This document shows positions 47,160 through 55,751 of a stretch of DNA of 64,000 nt, in pieces. This stretch comes from Spirosoma sordidisoli (GTDB taxonomy: Bacteria > Bacteroidota > Bacteroidia > Cytophagales > Spirosomataceae). The position numbers and the translations under genes are program-made. How positions within the stretch are numbered: the stretch's first letter is position 1; each line of letters opens with the position of its first letter. Below the pieces are notes generated by a model, which searched no databases, was not told where the DNA came from, and saw only the letters and a program-made list of their open reading frames with translations. The stretch spans positions 124,001 to 188,000 of the forward strand of contig NZ_SBLB01000002.1 of assembly GCF_004138325.1 (NCBI RefSeq), given 5' to 3'.

Positions 47160-48320
47160 ATGGCTATCCATCCCTACCTGTTTCGACTTAAACCCGTAGA
47201 CACATTCTTCTTTGGCGGTGAACGCTCGTTTGGCTATGACGGCGCAAACGCCCAGGCCGGTGTCAACGCCAATTACTTTGTGAAGTCGAACTACTACCCG
47301 CAACAAACAACCTTGCTGGGTGTACTGCGTTACAAACTGCTGGAAGCAAAAGGCTGGTTAGCCACTGGCGGTCGGCCCGTGCCTGATAAAAGCAATGAAT
47401 GGATTGGTAGGCATAGTTTTAAAAATAATGACCGTGAGGATAAATCCTATGGCCATATCCACGGGTTGTCACCGCTGTTCTGGCTGCACCAGGACACCTC
47501 TTATTTGATGGCCCCTTTCGACTGGGGCATTAGCTGGCAATGGCAGACTAGGGGCGGGAGTACGTTTCTGGGGCAGGCAATTCAGTCAAACCTGCCGAAA
47601 GCCGTAAAGGGCTATGATCCCAAGAAGGGTATTGCCCGGCAGTTGATAAACCGGCATGGTAACACCTGCCTACTCGATAGCGTGTATGTGCCACAGACAC
47701 AGGAGGGAATTTTGAAACTCGACAAACGCACCGAAGACGAGCAGGGCTTTTACAAACAGACCTATTACCGATTTGCTACCCCCGACTGGTCGTTTGCCTT
47801 CGTCGCTTATCTGGCCGACGAAGCCGCTGACACCCTGACACCCCACCTGCTCACCAACGGCTGGGCCACCGTGGGGGGCGAAGGTCGACCATTTCGACTG
47901 ACAATGGAACCCGTGCTAAACGTCGCTGACTTGCTGGCCCTACCTGCCCAACCCGATACGGGTGGTCCCGCCCGCCTGACGCTCCTGAGCGATGCCCTGG
48001 TGACCAATGAGGTGTATGAGCACTGCGACTTTGCCGTGTCGGAAACCGTAGATTTCAGGGCAATTGAAACCAGTAATATGGTAACAAACTATGCCGATTT
48101 AAACCGCGACAGAAAGCCTAATGACGCCATGCCACAGCGGGGACAGCACAGACAACTGCTGCTCGAACGGGGCTCGGTGCTGTATGTGAAAGATGGACAA
48201 ACCACGGCACTGCGCCAGCTTCTCGACAAACCCCGACACTTCCGACGCATTGGCTACAATGCCTATACCCTGATGAATCAAGTGCCCGACCCAACTTTGT
48301 TCACGCCAACCCCAGCCTAA
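47160..48320 (+). CDS. cmr3: Type III-B CRISPR protein Cmr3
   Basis: A 386-residue RAMP subunit. It starts HPYLFRLKPVDTFFFGGERS, the Cmr3 signature (LxPxDxxFFxxxxxF), followed by NYYPQQTTLLGVLRYKLLE, the conserved P-QT-GxLR helix. The C-terminal end has RPFRLTMEPVLN and a short glycine-rich turn in place of a long loop. Cmr3 caps the 5' handle of the crRNA together with Cas10. The ATG at 47160 is used; the upstream in-frame extension overlaps cmr2. Gaps to its neighbours are 5 and 2 bases. Confidence 0.9.
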   Translation: MAIHPYLFRLKPVDTFFFGGERSFGYDGANAQAGVNANYFVKSNYYPQQTTLLGVLRYKLLEAKGWLATGGRPVPDKSNEWIGRHSFKNNDREDKSYGHIHGLSPLFWLHQDTSYLMAPFDWGISWQWQTRGGSTFLGQAIQSNLPKAVKGYDPKKGIARQLINRHGNTCLLDSVYVPQTQEGILKLDKRTEDEQGFYKQTYYRFATPDWSFAFVAYLADEAADTLTPHLLTNGWATVGGEGRPFRLTMEPVLNVADLLALPAQPDTGGPARLTLLSDALVTNEVYEHCDFAVSETVDFRAIETSNMVTNYADLNRDRKPNDAMPQRGQHRQLLLERGSVLYVKDGQTTALRQLLDKPRHFRRIGYNAYTLMNQVPDPTLFTPTPA

Positions 48321-48322
48321 CC

Positions 48323-49195
48323 ATGCCTGCTTCAACCTGCGACTGGTACCTGATTACCTGCCTGACCCACCTCCACGCCGGACGGGGCGACACCAACTAT
48401 GATATTGTGGACAAGGAAGTCCAGCGCGACCCGATCAACGAGTTGCCCGTAATTCACGCATCGAGCCTGAAGGGAGCCTTGCGGGAGTGGTTTCGCCAGG
48501 AACTACCTGGCGAAACCGACAAGAAAGACTCTGATGTGGTCAACACTATATTCGGGAACGACACCAAACGCGGCAACAGCACCCAACTGGGTCAGGGAAC
48601 CCACCAGTTTTTTGAAGGCCGGCTGCTGGCCCTGCCCGTACGGTGCAGCCACCTGCCGTTTATGCTGGCCACCTCCAAAACCCTGCTGATTGATTGCCTG
48701 ACGCAATTAACCGAGTTTGGCCTTGCCTACGAACCGGCACAAAGTATCATAGACGCCCTGAACGCCCGTCCCGAGCCTGTAGAAGGTCACCCGCTGGCGC
48801 TGACCACCCGGTCATTTACGGAGCAGGATGAATTGATGCTGGACGACTACACCGCCCGGACCGGTGCCCCCATTCCTGCCCTGAACACGCTGCTGGGCTT
48901 TACGTCGGGCGACATAGCCCTGTTTCACGATACTGACCTGAAAGAACTGGCTGGTCGGCTACCGGTAATTGCCCGTAACAACCTGGAAAACGGGCGGAGT
49001 GTGAACCTGTGGTATGAAGAAATTGTGCCCCGCCAAACGCGCTTTACCTTCTTAGTGCGCCACCCCCATAACCAAAATACGTTCTACGATACACTGCATA
49101 CAGCAGGAAGACCCGTGCAAATTGGGGCTAACGCTACCATTGGATACGGACAATGCACGATGACAAGACTACCGACTAATACACTTGTATCGTGA
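48323..49195 (+). CDS. cmr4: Type III-B CRISPR backbone and target-RNA nuclease Cmr4
   Basis: A 290-residue backbone subunit. LTHLHAGRGDTNYDIVDKEV near residues 14-33 matches the Cmr4 start; the Asp of the IVD text (Asp30) is the expected catalytic residue for cutting target RNA at six-base steps. It continues QRDPINELPVIHASSLKGAL, the conserved basic/SSLKG helix, and ends with IGANATIGYGQCTM, the glycine-rich loop. Several copies coat the crRNA. It is the last gene before CRISPR array 1, whose leader begins 28 bases downstream. Confidence 0.92.
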   Translation: MPASTCDWYLITCLTHLHAGRGDTNYDIVDKEVQRDPINELPVIHASSLKGALREWFRQELPGETDKKDSDVVNTIFGNDTKRGNSTQLGQGTHQFFEGRLLALPVRCSHLPFMLATSKTLLIDCLTQLTEFGLAYEPAQSIIDALNARPEPVEGHPLALTTRSFTEQDELMLDDYTARTGAPIPALNTLLGFTSGDIALFHDTDLKELAGRLPVIARNNLENGRSVNLWYEEIVPRQTRFTFLVRHPHNQNTFYDTLHTAGRPVQIGANATIGYGQCTMTRLPTNTLVS

Positions 49196-49222
49196 GCCTG
49201 TCTTTATAAGCCAATTTAACTC

Positions 49223-49302
49223 AAATGCATAAAAACGGCTTTCAGAACCAGCAAAAAAAGAGGATAATAACCCTGAATATCAGATAATTAAAGAAAAATG
49301 CG
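49223..49302 (+). promoter_or_regulatory. CRISPR leader 1
   Basis: About 80 A-rich bases directly before the first repeat are closely matched by the bases before array 2: AAATGCATAAAA, CGGC, TTCAG, ACCAGCAAAAAAAGAGGAT and a final AAAATGCG. Conservation only on this side marks it as the leader and fixes transcription to the plus strand. Confidence 0.85.
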
Positions 49303-50509
49303 GTAGGAGTGAGAGTCTGACGGAGAAGAGATTGCGACTTTATCCTGGGAGATTTTGCCCAATGCACGAGTGGTAGGAGTGAGAGTCTGACGGAGAAGAG
49401 ATTGCGACAGGTTTGTTACAACCTTTAATTCTACACTGTGAGTAGGAGTGAGAGTCTGACGGAGAAGAGATTGCGACCCACCGACACGGCCCGTAGCCGC
49501 ATCTGCCCATTCCTGTAGGAGCGTAAGGCTGACGGAGAAGAGATTGCGACACTACCACCTTCAAATTGACAGTTGTTTATGCCGATGAGTAGGAGTGTAA
49601 GTCTGACGGAGAAGAGATTACGACTTAATTTTAACAACATTGTTAGATTGTGCAAAAAGTGTAGGAGCGTAAGTCTGACGGAGAAGAGATTGCGACAACA
49701 GCATCTGGGATGCTAGATCGCCTGAGAGAAAAGTAGGAGTGAGAGTCTGACGGAGAAGAGATTGCGACATAAAACTCTCATAGCTTACTGTATCTGCTAA
49801 TTGCATTTGTGGGAGTGAGAGTCTGACGGAGAAGAGATTGCGACATCAGTCCTATAAACGTCAGCTGGAATATCCAGTTGCGTAGGAGTGAGAGTCTGAC
49901 GGAGAAGAGATTGCGACTCTGACGCATTTCTGCATCATTACCGCCTAAGAAAAGTAGGAGTGAGAGTCTGACGGAGAAGAGATTGCGACATCAGGCAATT
50001 AACCTTGCAAATGGGGCGTAAGCTGTAGGAGTGAGAGTCTGACGGAGAAGAGATTGCGACTTAATCCACTCCACGTCCTCTTTTTTTAGCTCCGAAAGTA
50101 GGAGTGAGAGTCTGACGGAGAAGAGATTGCGACACTACCACGGTACCCAGATTGCTTCTTAACCCAGGAGTGTAGGAGTGAGAGTCTGACGGAGAAGAGA
50201 TTGCGACTTGCCATTGGCGCTTTTTAGTGCTATGGAATCGGCCGTAGGAGCGCAAGTCTGACGGAGAAGAGATTGCGACATGGCGACATCCTCGCTACTT
50301 GGGAAACAGCCGTTTTTCCGGGGAAAAATCGGTAGGAGCGCAAGTCTGACGGAGAAGAGATTGCGACATTGTTGTTTGCTGCGGTTACAGCGACTTTGAT
50401 CGTCGTTGTAGGAGTGTAAGTCTGACGGAGAAGGGATTGCGACTCCGTGCTGCTTTACGATATGATACCGATCGCGTAGAAATAGGAGTCTGACGGAGAA
50501 GAGATCAGT
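49303..50509 (+). CRISPR. CRISPR array 1 (16 repeats plus a degenerate terminal repeat)
   Basis: Sixteen 36-base repeats start at 49303, 49373, 49442, 49515, 49589, 49661, 49733, 49809, 49882, 49954, 50025, 50098, 50172, 50244, 50332 and 50408. Spacers are 33-52 bases. Repeats begin GTAGGAG and end AGAGATTGCGAC; the last eight bases ATTGCGAC are a typical type III crRNA 5' handle. Variation is concentrated at repeat positions 8-12. One repeat has GTGGGAG and one ends ATTACGAC. After the sixteenth repeat a final spacer leads to a degenerate repeat at 50486-50509. The array lies between cmr4 and cmr5. Confidence 0.97.
50486..50509 (+). repeat. Degenerate terminal repeat of array 1, next to cmr5
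   Basis: GAGTCTGACGGAGAAGAGAT followed by CAGT: the start is shortened and the 3' handle TTGCGAC is lost. The same 24 bases occur at the end of array 2. The cmr5 ATG begins 15 bases later. Confidence 0.85.
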
Positions 50510-50523
50510 TAAATTGACCACGT

Positions 50524-50952
50524 ATGAACCCAATTGAAAAACACTTAGCCGAAGCAAGGAGGCTCATTCAGGAAAGAACGGGACTGCTGACGCAGACCGG
50601 TAAAATTCCGGCCGTGTATCGGGGGTATGTATCCTCGTTCGGGGTCGATGTGCGGCAGTCGGGCGTGTTGCCGACGCTGTTGCTTTATAAAGCCACCGAT
50701 GCCAATACCCATGAGAAAGAGGCACGGCCGCTGGTGGTTGAATTAATAGGTAAGCTGCTGGATCAGCCCAGTCCGCAGGCGTTCGTGAACCACGCCTTTG
50801 CCTGCAACGATACCCCCGCCCGCCGAAATAAACTTCGGCGCGAAGTCATGAACGCGGCCGTTGCGCTTAAACTGGCTATGCGCACCTTTCCGTTTGATGA
50901 CGGCAGAATAGATGCCGCCCCAACCAATGCCGAACTCACCTCTCCAGCCTGA
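50524..50952 (+). CDS. cmr5: Type III-B CRISPR small subunit Cmr5
   Basis: A 142-residue, mainly helical protein. It has the Cmr5 text GKIPAVYRGYVSSFGVDVRQ followed by SGVLPTLLLYKA (the conserved SFGxxVxxSGLxxALAFY motif) and a C-terminal EVMNAAVALKLAMRTF helix with the tail typical of the family. Cmr5 subunits form the minor filament along the target RNA. The ATG lies 15 bases past the degenerate repeat of array 1, so the gene is probably read from the CRISPR transcript or from the leader promoter. Confidence 0.88.
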   Translation: MNPIEKHLAEARRLIQERTGLLTQTGKIPAVYRGYVSSFGVDVRQSGVLPTLLLYKATDANTHEKEARPLVVELIGKLLDQPSPQAFVNHAFACNDTPARRNKLRREVMNAAVALKLAMRTFPFDDGRIDAAPTNAELTSPA

Positions 50953-50963
50953 CCACTCCCGCC

Positions 50964-51824
50964 ATGCCTATTTATCCAAATCTGCACTGGAAATACTACG
51001 TCGATTATTTCCGGGAGCCCCAACCCGGCGCCAATCCGTTTCCCGAGCTTCACGTCCACAACAACGCATTTTACGAGGCCCGCGCCACCCAGTACCGCTC
51101 GGCTTTTGCGGCCTTGCAGCTGCCCGGCTCTACCGCCTTTTGTCTGCATACTACCTACCCGGGCTTGCTGGCAGGTAGCGGCTACCGGCACGAAACGGGC
51201 AGTGAAAACGAATTGAAACTCGGTTTCTCGTTCGATTTTACCACCGGCCTCCCCATCCTGCCGGGTTCGTCGGTGAAAGGGTTATTGCGGAGTGCGTTTC
51301 CCGGCGATCCTAAAACGAATCCCTTGCACAACCGGGCCGATGGCTTCATCCGGTACCTGCTCAAATCACCCGCCGTGAACGCTGGTGATGACTTTCCCGA
51401 TTTATTTGTGCAGCAGTTGGAACGCGAATTGTTTGATGGCCAGATGCCCAAGTCCGCTGGTAGTGACACCTATGTTGAGTTGCCAATGAACCAGCGAGAC
51501 ACGTTCTGCGACGGGCTGATTGGGTATAACGGAAATCCCGACGTTCCCGAAACAGACCGGGTATATGGCGGGCCATGGCTGAAAAACGATTTCATTACGC
51601 CCCACCGAAACCGTAAAAATCCCCGGATGAGCCCGTTTACGAACCCGATACCGATCCAGTTTCTGAAAGTGATGCCGAAGGTGCCCGTTACGTTTCAGTT
51701 TATGCTGCCCGACCGCCCCGGCCAACTACTGACCCCTGAGCAACGGCAGACGCTATACCGGGCTATTATCGAAGAACTGGGCGTGGGAGCCAAAACCCGC
51801 GTCGGCTATGGTCAACTGGTGTAA
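50964..51824 (+). CDS. cmr6: Type III-B CRISPR RAMP protein Cmr6
   Basis: A 286-residue RAMP subunit. Family motifs: LKLGFSFDFTTGLPILPGSS followed by VKGLLRSAF (the PGSSLKGxLR helix), PITNP-like PFTNPIPIQFLKV and the C-terminal glycine-rich loop GVGAKTRVGYGQL. Cmr6 sits next to Cmr1 near the 3' end of the crRNA. It starts 11 bases after cmr5 and is followed after 12 bases by cas1, so effector and adaptation genes are joined in one unit. Confidence 0.9.
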   Translation: MPIYPNLHWKYYVDYFREPQPGANPFPELHVHNNAFYEARATQYRSAFAALQLPGSTAFCLHTTYPGLLAGSGYRHETGSENELKLGFSFDFTTGLPILPGSSVKGLLRSAFPGDPKTNPLHNRADGFIRYLLKSPAVNAGDDFPDLFVQQLERELFDGQMPKSAGSDTYVELPMNQRDTFCDGLIGYNGNPDVPETDRVYGGPWLKNDFITPHRNRKNPRMSPFTNPIPIQFLKVMPKVPVTFQFMLPDRPGQLLTPEQRQTLYRAIIEELGVGAKTRVGYGQLV

Positions 51825-51836
51825 GCCCGATATCTC

Positions 51837-52828
51837 ATGCAACTGCTGCTTGATACCCGTGGGCTGGTGATGAAACTGCGGAACCGCTGTTTTCTGATCC
51901 GGCACGAGCAGACGGAGCGGCTCATTTCGCCCCGGAAAATAAGCAGCATTGCCGTGACCCAGGGTTGTATGCTGAGTGCGGGAGCTATCCGGCTGGCGGC
52001 CCAGCACCAGATTCCGATTTATTTTTTTGACCAGACCGGCGATGTGCAGGCCAGCCTGCAAAGCCCGCGCTTTGGCACCATTGCCACCCTGCGCAGAAAA
52101 CAGGTTTATTTTTCCATAGCCCAGTGGCTACCCTGGCAGTTCTGGAAATGTTTGCGCTTAAAGCGGGGCAGCAGGTTGAGGTGTTGCGGCACCTAACTAA
52201 CCGACGTTCAGCCGCAGCCGAAGCGGCTGAACAGGCTATCCGGCAGTTAACCGCCCCTGAACCGTTGCTGCCTACTGACCAGCTCACCTTGCCCCTGGCC
52301 CGGGTGCGCTCCACTCTGCTGGGTAAAGAAGGAAGCCAGGCCCGGGCCTACTGGCAGGCGGTGGCCGCGGCTTTGCCCGAAGCGATGGGTTTTGAACAGC
52401 GCACCCGCCGACCGGCTACCGATTCTTTTAATGCGGCTCTGAATTACCTGTACGGTATGCTCTATACGCTGGTAGAAAACGCGCTCCTGGCCGCCGGACT
52501 CGACCCCTATCTGGGTCTGTTTCATGTGGATGAACACACCGCCCCTACGCTGGCGTTTGATCTGATTGAACCCTTCCGGCCCTGGGCCGACCGGATGCTG
52601 ATTGACCTCTGTCTGGACGGGCTGTGGCAGGCTGATTTTACCGATACCAAACCCGAGGGCGGGGTATACCTGAACCGGGCGGGTAAACGCTTCCTGATTC
52701 CGCGCTGGAACGAATACCTGACCGGGCGCGAACCATTTCATACTTACCAGGTGTCCCGCACGGGCAGTATTTACCGCTATGCCAGTGCATTACGCCAGAA
52801 AATAGACCTATTTCCTTTACCTGCCTGA
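51837..52828 (+). CDS. cas1: Cas1 spacer-acquisition integrase with an apparent frameshift
   Basis: Two overlapping frames give one Cas1. The first (from the ATG at 51837) has the N-terminal beta domain (RLISPRKISSIAVTQGCML) and runs to RRKQVYF. The rest is in the -1 frame from about 52112 (HSPVATLAVLEMFALKAG to the end at 52828) and holds the catalytic glutamate (YTLVENALL), histidine (GLFHVDEHT) and acidic residue (LIEPFRPWADR). The switch falls on a run of five T at 52109-52113; one extra T would restore a single 330-residue protein, the normal length. A sequencing indel, true mutation or ribosomal slip are all possible. Followed by cas2 after 2 bases. Confidence 0.88.
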
Positions 52829-52830
52829 CC

Positions 52831-53133
52831 ATGTTATATTTAGCCAGTTATGACATTGAAAACGATAAGCTGCGGCTGAAAGTAGCCAACAGCCTGTTAG
52901 CCGCCGGTCTGGAAAGGCTTCAACGGTCAGTATTTGTGGGCACCCTCGACGACGGCGGTCAACAGCGGCTGTTGACCGAGATAAACCGATACCTGCTCGA
53001 TGCCGATCCGGCCGGTACTCAATTCATGCTCATGCCGCTGGCCGAAGCCTACGCCCGCAAAACGGACTGGCTGGGCCACGGGCCGCCCGACTGGACGTAT
53101 CATTGTCATCAGGCGTTGACACTCATTATATAA
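52831..53133 (+). CDS. cas2: Cas2 adaptation protein
   Basis: A 100-residue ferredoxin-like protein. It starts MLYLASYDIENDKLRLKVAN with the conserved Tyr-Asp at the first strand end, followed by LERLQRSVFVG, and ends in a tail with HGPPDWTYHCHQALTLII that is longer and different from canonical Cas2 but usual in type III loci. Cas2 dimers hold two Cas1 dimers to insert new spacers next to the leader. Its stop is 14 bases before leader 2. Confidence 0.92.
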   Translation: MLYLASYDIENDKLRLKVANSLLAAGLERLQRSVFVGTLDDGGQQRLLTEINRYLLDADPAGTQFMLMPLAEAYARKTDWLGHGPPDWTYHCHQALTLII

Positions 53134-53147
53134 CTTAGTTTTAAACC

Positions 53148-53227
53148 AAATGCATAAAATCGGCATTCAGGACCAGCAAAAAAAGAGGATAATACTTATG
53201 AATACCAGTATATTACAAAAAAATGCG
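53148..53227 (+). promoter_or_regulatory. CRISPR leader 2
   Basis: About 80 bases closely matching leader 1 (AAATGCATAAAA, CGGC, TTCAG, ACCAGCAAAAAAAGAGGAT, final AAAATGCG), directly before the first repeat of array 2 and in the same direction. Confidence 0.85.
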
Positions 53228-53929
53228 GTAGGAGCGTAAGTCTGACGGAGAAGAGATTGCGACCAGACAATCCATACGTAAGCAAAGACAGTCTTTTCCC
53301 ACGTAGGAGCGTAAGTCTGACGGAGAAGAGATTGCGACTTGAGAATAAAGCCTTCTGGCGCGAAGAAGTCATGTAGGAGCGTAAGTCTGACGGAGAAGAG
53401 ATTGCGACCTGTCCGTCAAAAGCCGCCAACAGTGCCTTTGCAAGTAGGAGCGTAAGTCTGACGGAGAAGAGATTGCGACATTTTGAAGGAAAGCTTTTCT
53501 AAGGTTAGCTCCACCTGTAGGAGAGTAAGTCTGACGGAGAAGAGATTGCGACAAAAGGTAATGCCCTTTCCACGGAATCTTGTTATACCAAGTAGGAGAG
53601 TAAGTCTGACGGAGAAGAGATTGCGACTATACCAACTTTTTAGGTTTGGTGATGAAGTTGGTACGGTAGGAGAGTAAGTCTGACGGAGAAGAGATTGCGA
53701 CATTTTTTGATGCCACAGCTCCATGATGTACCGGTGTACATTCAGCAGAGTAGGAGAGTAAGTCTGACGGAGAAGAGATTGCGACATTTCAGCAAATTCT
53801 TTTTCAGCTGTTGTTGCTTGTAGGAGAGTAAGTCTGACGGAGAAGAGATTGCGACACTGTCTGTTTTGCTTCTTCTAATAAATCTTCGGATTTGTAGGAG
53901 AGTAAGTCTGACGGAGAAGAGATTGCGAC

Positions 53930-54519
53930 ATAAGAGAATGTGGCCATGACATTCATTGAACTGTAGGAGCGTAAGTCTGACGGAGAAGAGATTGCGACTC
54001 ATTGCCGTTCTTTGTAGCGAGTAACCCCGTGAGGTAGGAGAGTAAGGCTGACGGAGAAGAGATTGCGACATGGCCTACCAGCTTCTTATTTCGTCAAGGA
54101 TCTCGTCGGGGATGTAGGAGAGTAAGGCTGACGGAGAAGAGATTGCGACAGATTGCATTGGTGAAATCGATTTCCTTTTCCATGATAAGTAGGAGAGTAA
54201 GTCTGACGGAGAAGAGATTGCGACATAAGAGAATGTGGCCATGACATTCATTGAACTGTAGGAGCGTAAGTCTGACGGAGAAGAGATTGCGACTCATTGC
54301 CGTTCTTTGTAGCGAGTAACCCCGTGAGGTAGGAGAGTAAGGCTGACGGAGAAGAGATTGCGACATGGCCTACCAGCTTCTTATTTCGTCAAGGATCTCG
54401 TCGGGGATGTAGGAGAGTAAGGCTGACGGAGAAGAGATTGCGACAGATTGCATTGGTGAAATCGATTTCCTTTTCCATGATAAGTAGGAGAGTAAGGCTG
54501 ACGGAGAAGAGATTGCGAC
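53930..54519 (+). repeat. Tandem duplication of four spacer-repeat units in array 2
   Basis: The 295 bases 53930-54224 are repeated at 54225-54519. The four spacers (starting ATAAGAGAATG, TCATTGCCGTT, ATGGCCTACCA and AGATTGCATTG) are the same in both copies; one difference was seen, in the last repeat of the block (GTCTG versus GGCTG). Confidence 0.95.
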
Positions 54520-54641
54520 AACTGATCGAAATGCGTGCTTTCCAGCTTGATGACAACATAGTGTAGGAGCGTAAGTCTGACGGAGAAGAGATTGCGGCCC
54601 CCACAGCCATCCGTAAGGCAGCAATGCCAGGGTATAGGTAC

Positions 54642-54665
54642 GAGTCTGACGGAGAAGAGATCAGT
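54642..54665 (+). repeat. Degenerate terminal repeat of array 2, next to the RT gene
   Basis: The same 24-base text as at the end of array 1 (GAGTCTGACGGAGAAGAGAT then CAGT), without the ATTGCGAC handle. The reverse transcriptase ATG starts 25 bases later. Confidence 0.85.
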
Positions 54666-54689
54666 ATAGCAAGAGGCCACACCATTGAC

Positions 54690-55751
54690 ATGAAATACAC
54701 TCGCAAACGGGTTAACTGGCTGGCCCGGCAGTTCGGCCAGTTGACAGACCCCGCCAGTCTGAGCCAGCTCCTGGGCGTTCAGCTACATCTGCTGCAACTG
54801 CTGGCCCTTCAGCCACGCTACAACACCTTTCGGGTACCGAAGAAAAACGGCACGTTCCGACTCATCGAAGACCCGGAGCCTCACCTGAAGCAGGTCCAGA
54901 AACGGCTCAACACCTACCTGCAATGTGTGTATTATCTGCGCCGGACCCCGGCGACATACGGCTTCCAGATCAGTGTGGACGGCGATAACGACCCGCGCAA
55001 TATCCTGACTAACGCTCGTCGGCACGTGGGTAACCCCTGGATGCTCAACGCCGATTTCCTGGACTTTTTCCACCAGGTCAACTATGACTGGGTGTACCGG
55101 CTCTTTACCCGGGAGGTGTTCACGTTTGAGCCAGACCTGGCTGAGTTGCTGGCCAAACTCACTACCTACGGCGGTCGGCTCGCCATGGGGGCTCCTACCT
55201 CGCCGGTCTTGTCTAACCTGGCCACCATGCCGGTTGATGATGCCCTGACAGAGCTGGCCCGTTCGTACGACTGGACCTATACCCGTTTTGCCGACGACCT
55301 TACGGTTTCCGCCCAGGCCTGTATTGCTCCTGCTCAGGTGCAGGAGTTTCTGAACACCATAGCTCCCTTCGGACTGGCGTTCAACGAGGCCAAGTTTGCC
55401 GTTCGCTCCCCAGCCATGCCCAAAACAGTAACCGGGCTGGTCGTGACCGCGCAGGATGTACAATTACCTGCTTCCTTTGTGACGGATACCCTAACCGAGA
55501 TAGAAAAACTGGGGCATCTGCTGGAGATTCACTACCGCAGCGGCCGGCCGGTGACGCGCTGGCTGGAGCAGTATCAGCAGCAGGTGGAGGGGCAACTGGC
55601 GTTTGCCGAATTTATCCTCGACGATGCCGACAGTCAACTGCACAGCCTGCGGGCCGCCTTTGTACGCATTCAGCAAACGCCCGACTTGGGCGAGCCGGTC
55701 AGCTGGATCAACGCGGCTTATCTTGAACCAGCCAGCCATACCCTTTACTGA
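54690..55751 (+). CDS. CRISPR-associated reverse transcriptase
   Basis: A 353-residue stand-alone reverse transcriptase. Domains in order: YNTFRVPKKNGTFRLIEDPE (fingers, RT motif 1-2), MLNADFLDFFHQVNYDWVY with the first catalytic Asp, GGRLAMGAPTSPVLSNLATM (RT motif 4) and the active site TRFADDLTVS at residues 200-203 (FADD). A thumb-like helical end follows. It is not fused to Cas1. In type III systems RTs near cas1-cas2 allow spacers to be taken from RNA; location after cas2 and array 2 supports this. The ATG at 54690 is used; upstream in-frame codons fall into the degenerate repeat. Its 3' end overlaps cas6 (convergent) by 44 bases. Confidence 0.9.
   Translation: MKYTRKRVNWLARQFGQLTDPASLSQLLGVQLHLLQLLALQPRYNTFRVPKKNGTFRLIEDPEPHLKQVQKRLNTYLQCVYYLRRTPATYGFQISVDGDNDPRNILTNARRHVGNPWMLNADFLDFFHQVNYDWVYRLFTREVFTFEPDLAELLAKLTTYGGRLAMGAPTSPVLSNLATMPVDDALTELARSYDWTYTRFADDLTVSAQACIAPAQVQEFLNTIAPFGLAFNEAKFAVRSPAMPKTVTGLVVTAQDVQLPASFVTDTLTEIEKLGHLLEIHYRSGRPVTRWLEQYQQQVEGQLAFAEFILDDADSQLHSLRAAFVRIQQTPDLGEPVSWINAAYLEPASHTLY

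Larger units (their letters stand above)
53228..54665 (+). CRISPR. CRISPR array 2 (19 repeats plus a degenerate terminal repeat)
   Basis: Nineteen 36-base repeats start at 53228, 53303, 53373, 53444, 53517, 53592, 53666, 53750, 53820, 53894, 53963, 54034, 54114, 54189, 54258, 54329, 54409, 54484 and 54563. Spacers are 33-48 bases. The repeat ends AGAGATTGCGAC as in array 1; positions 8-12 are mostly CGTAA near the leader and AGTAA further on, and GGCTG replaces GTCTG in several distal repeats. The last full repeat ends ATTGCGGC. Four spacer-repeat units are tandemly duplicated. The array lies between cas2 and the reverse transcriptase gene. Confidence 0.97.

Noticed and set aside
49340-50557. 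Minus-strand open frames across array 1, with recurring SQSLLRQT or NLFSVRL text
   Set aside because: They are translations of the 36-base CRISPR repeats, which happen to lack stops on that strand; periodicity follows the array exactly.
52107-52116. Programmed -1 frameshifting in cas1 as the preferred explanation
   Set aside because: The T run is short and no stimulatory pseudoknot or stem directly downstream was recognised; a homopolymer indel is simpler.
53196-54706. Minus-strand open frames across array 2 with the same recurring residues
   Set aside because: Same cause: read-through of CRISPR repeats and spacers, not genes.
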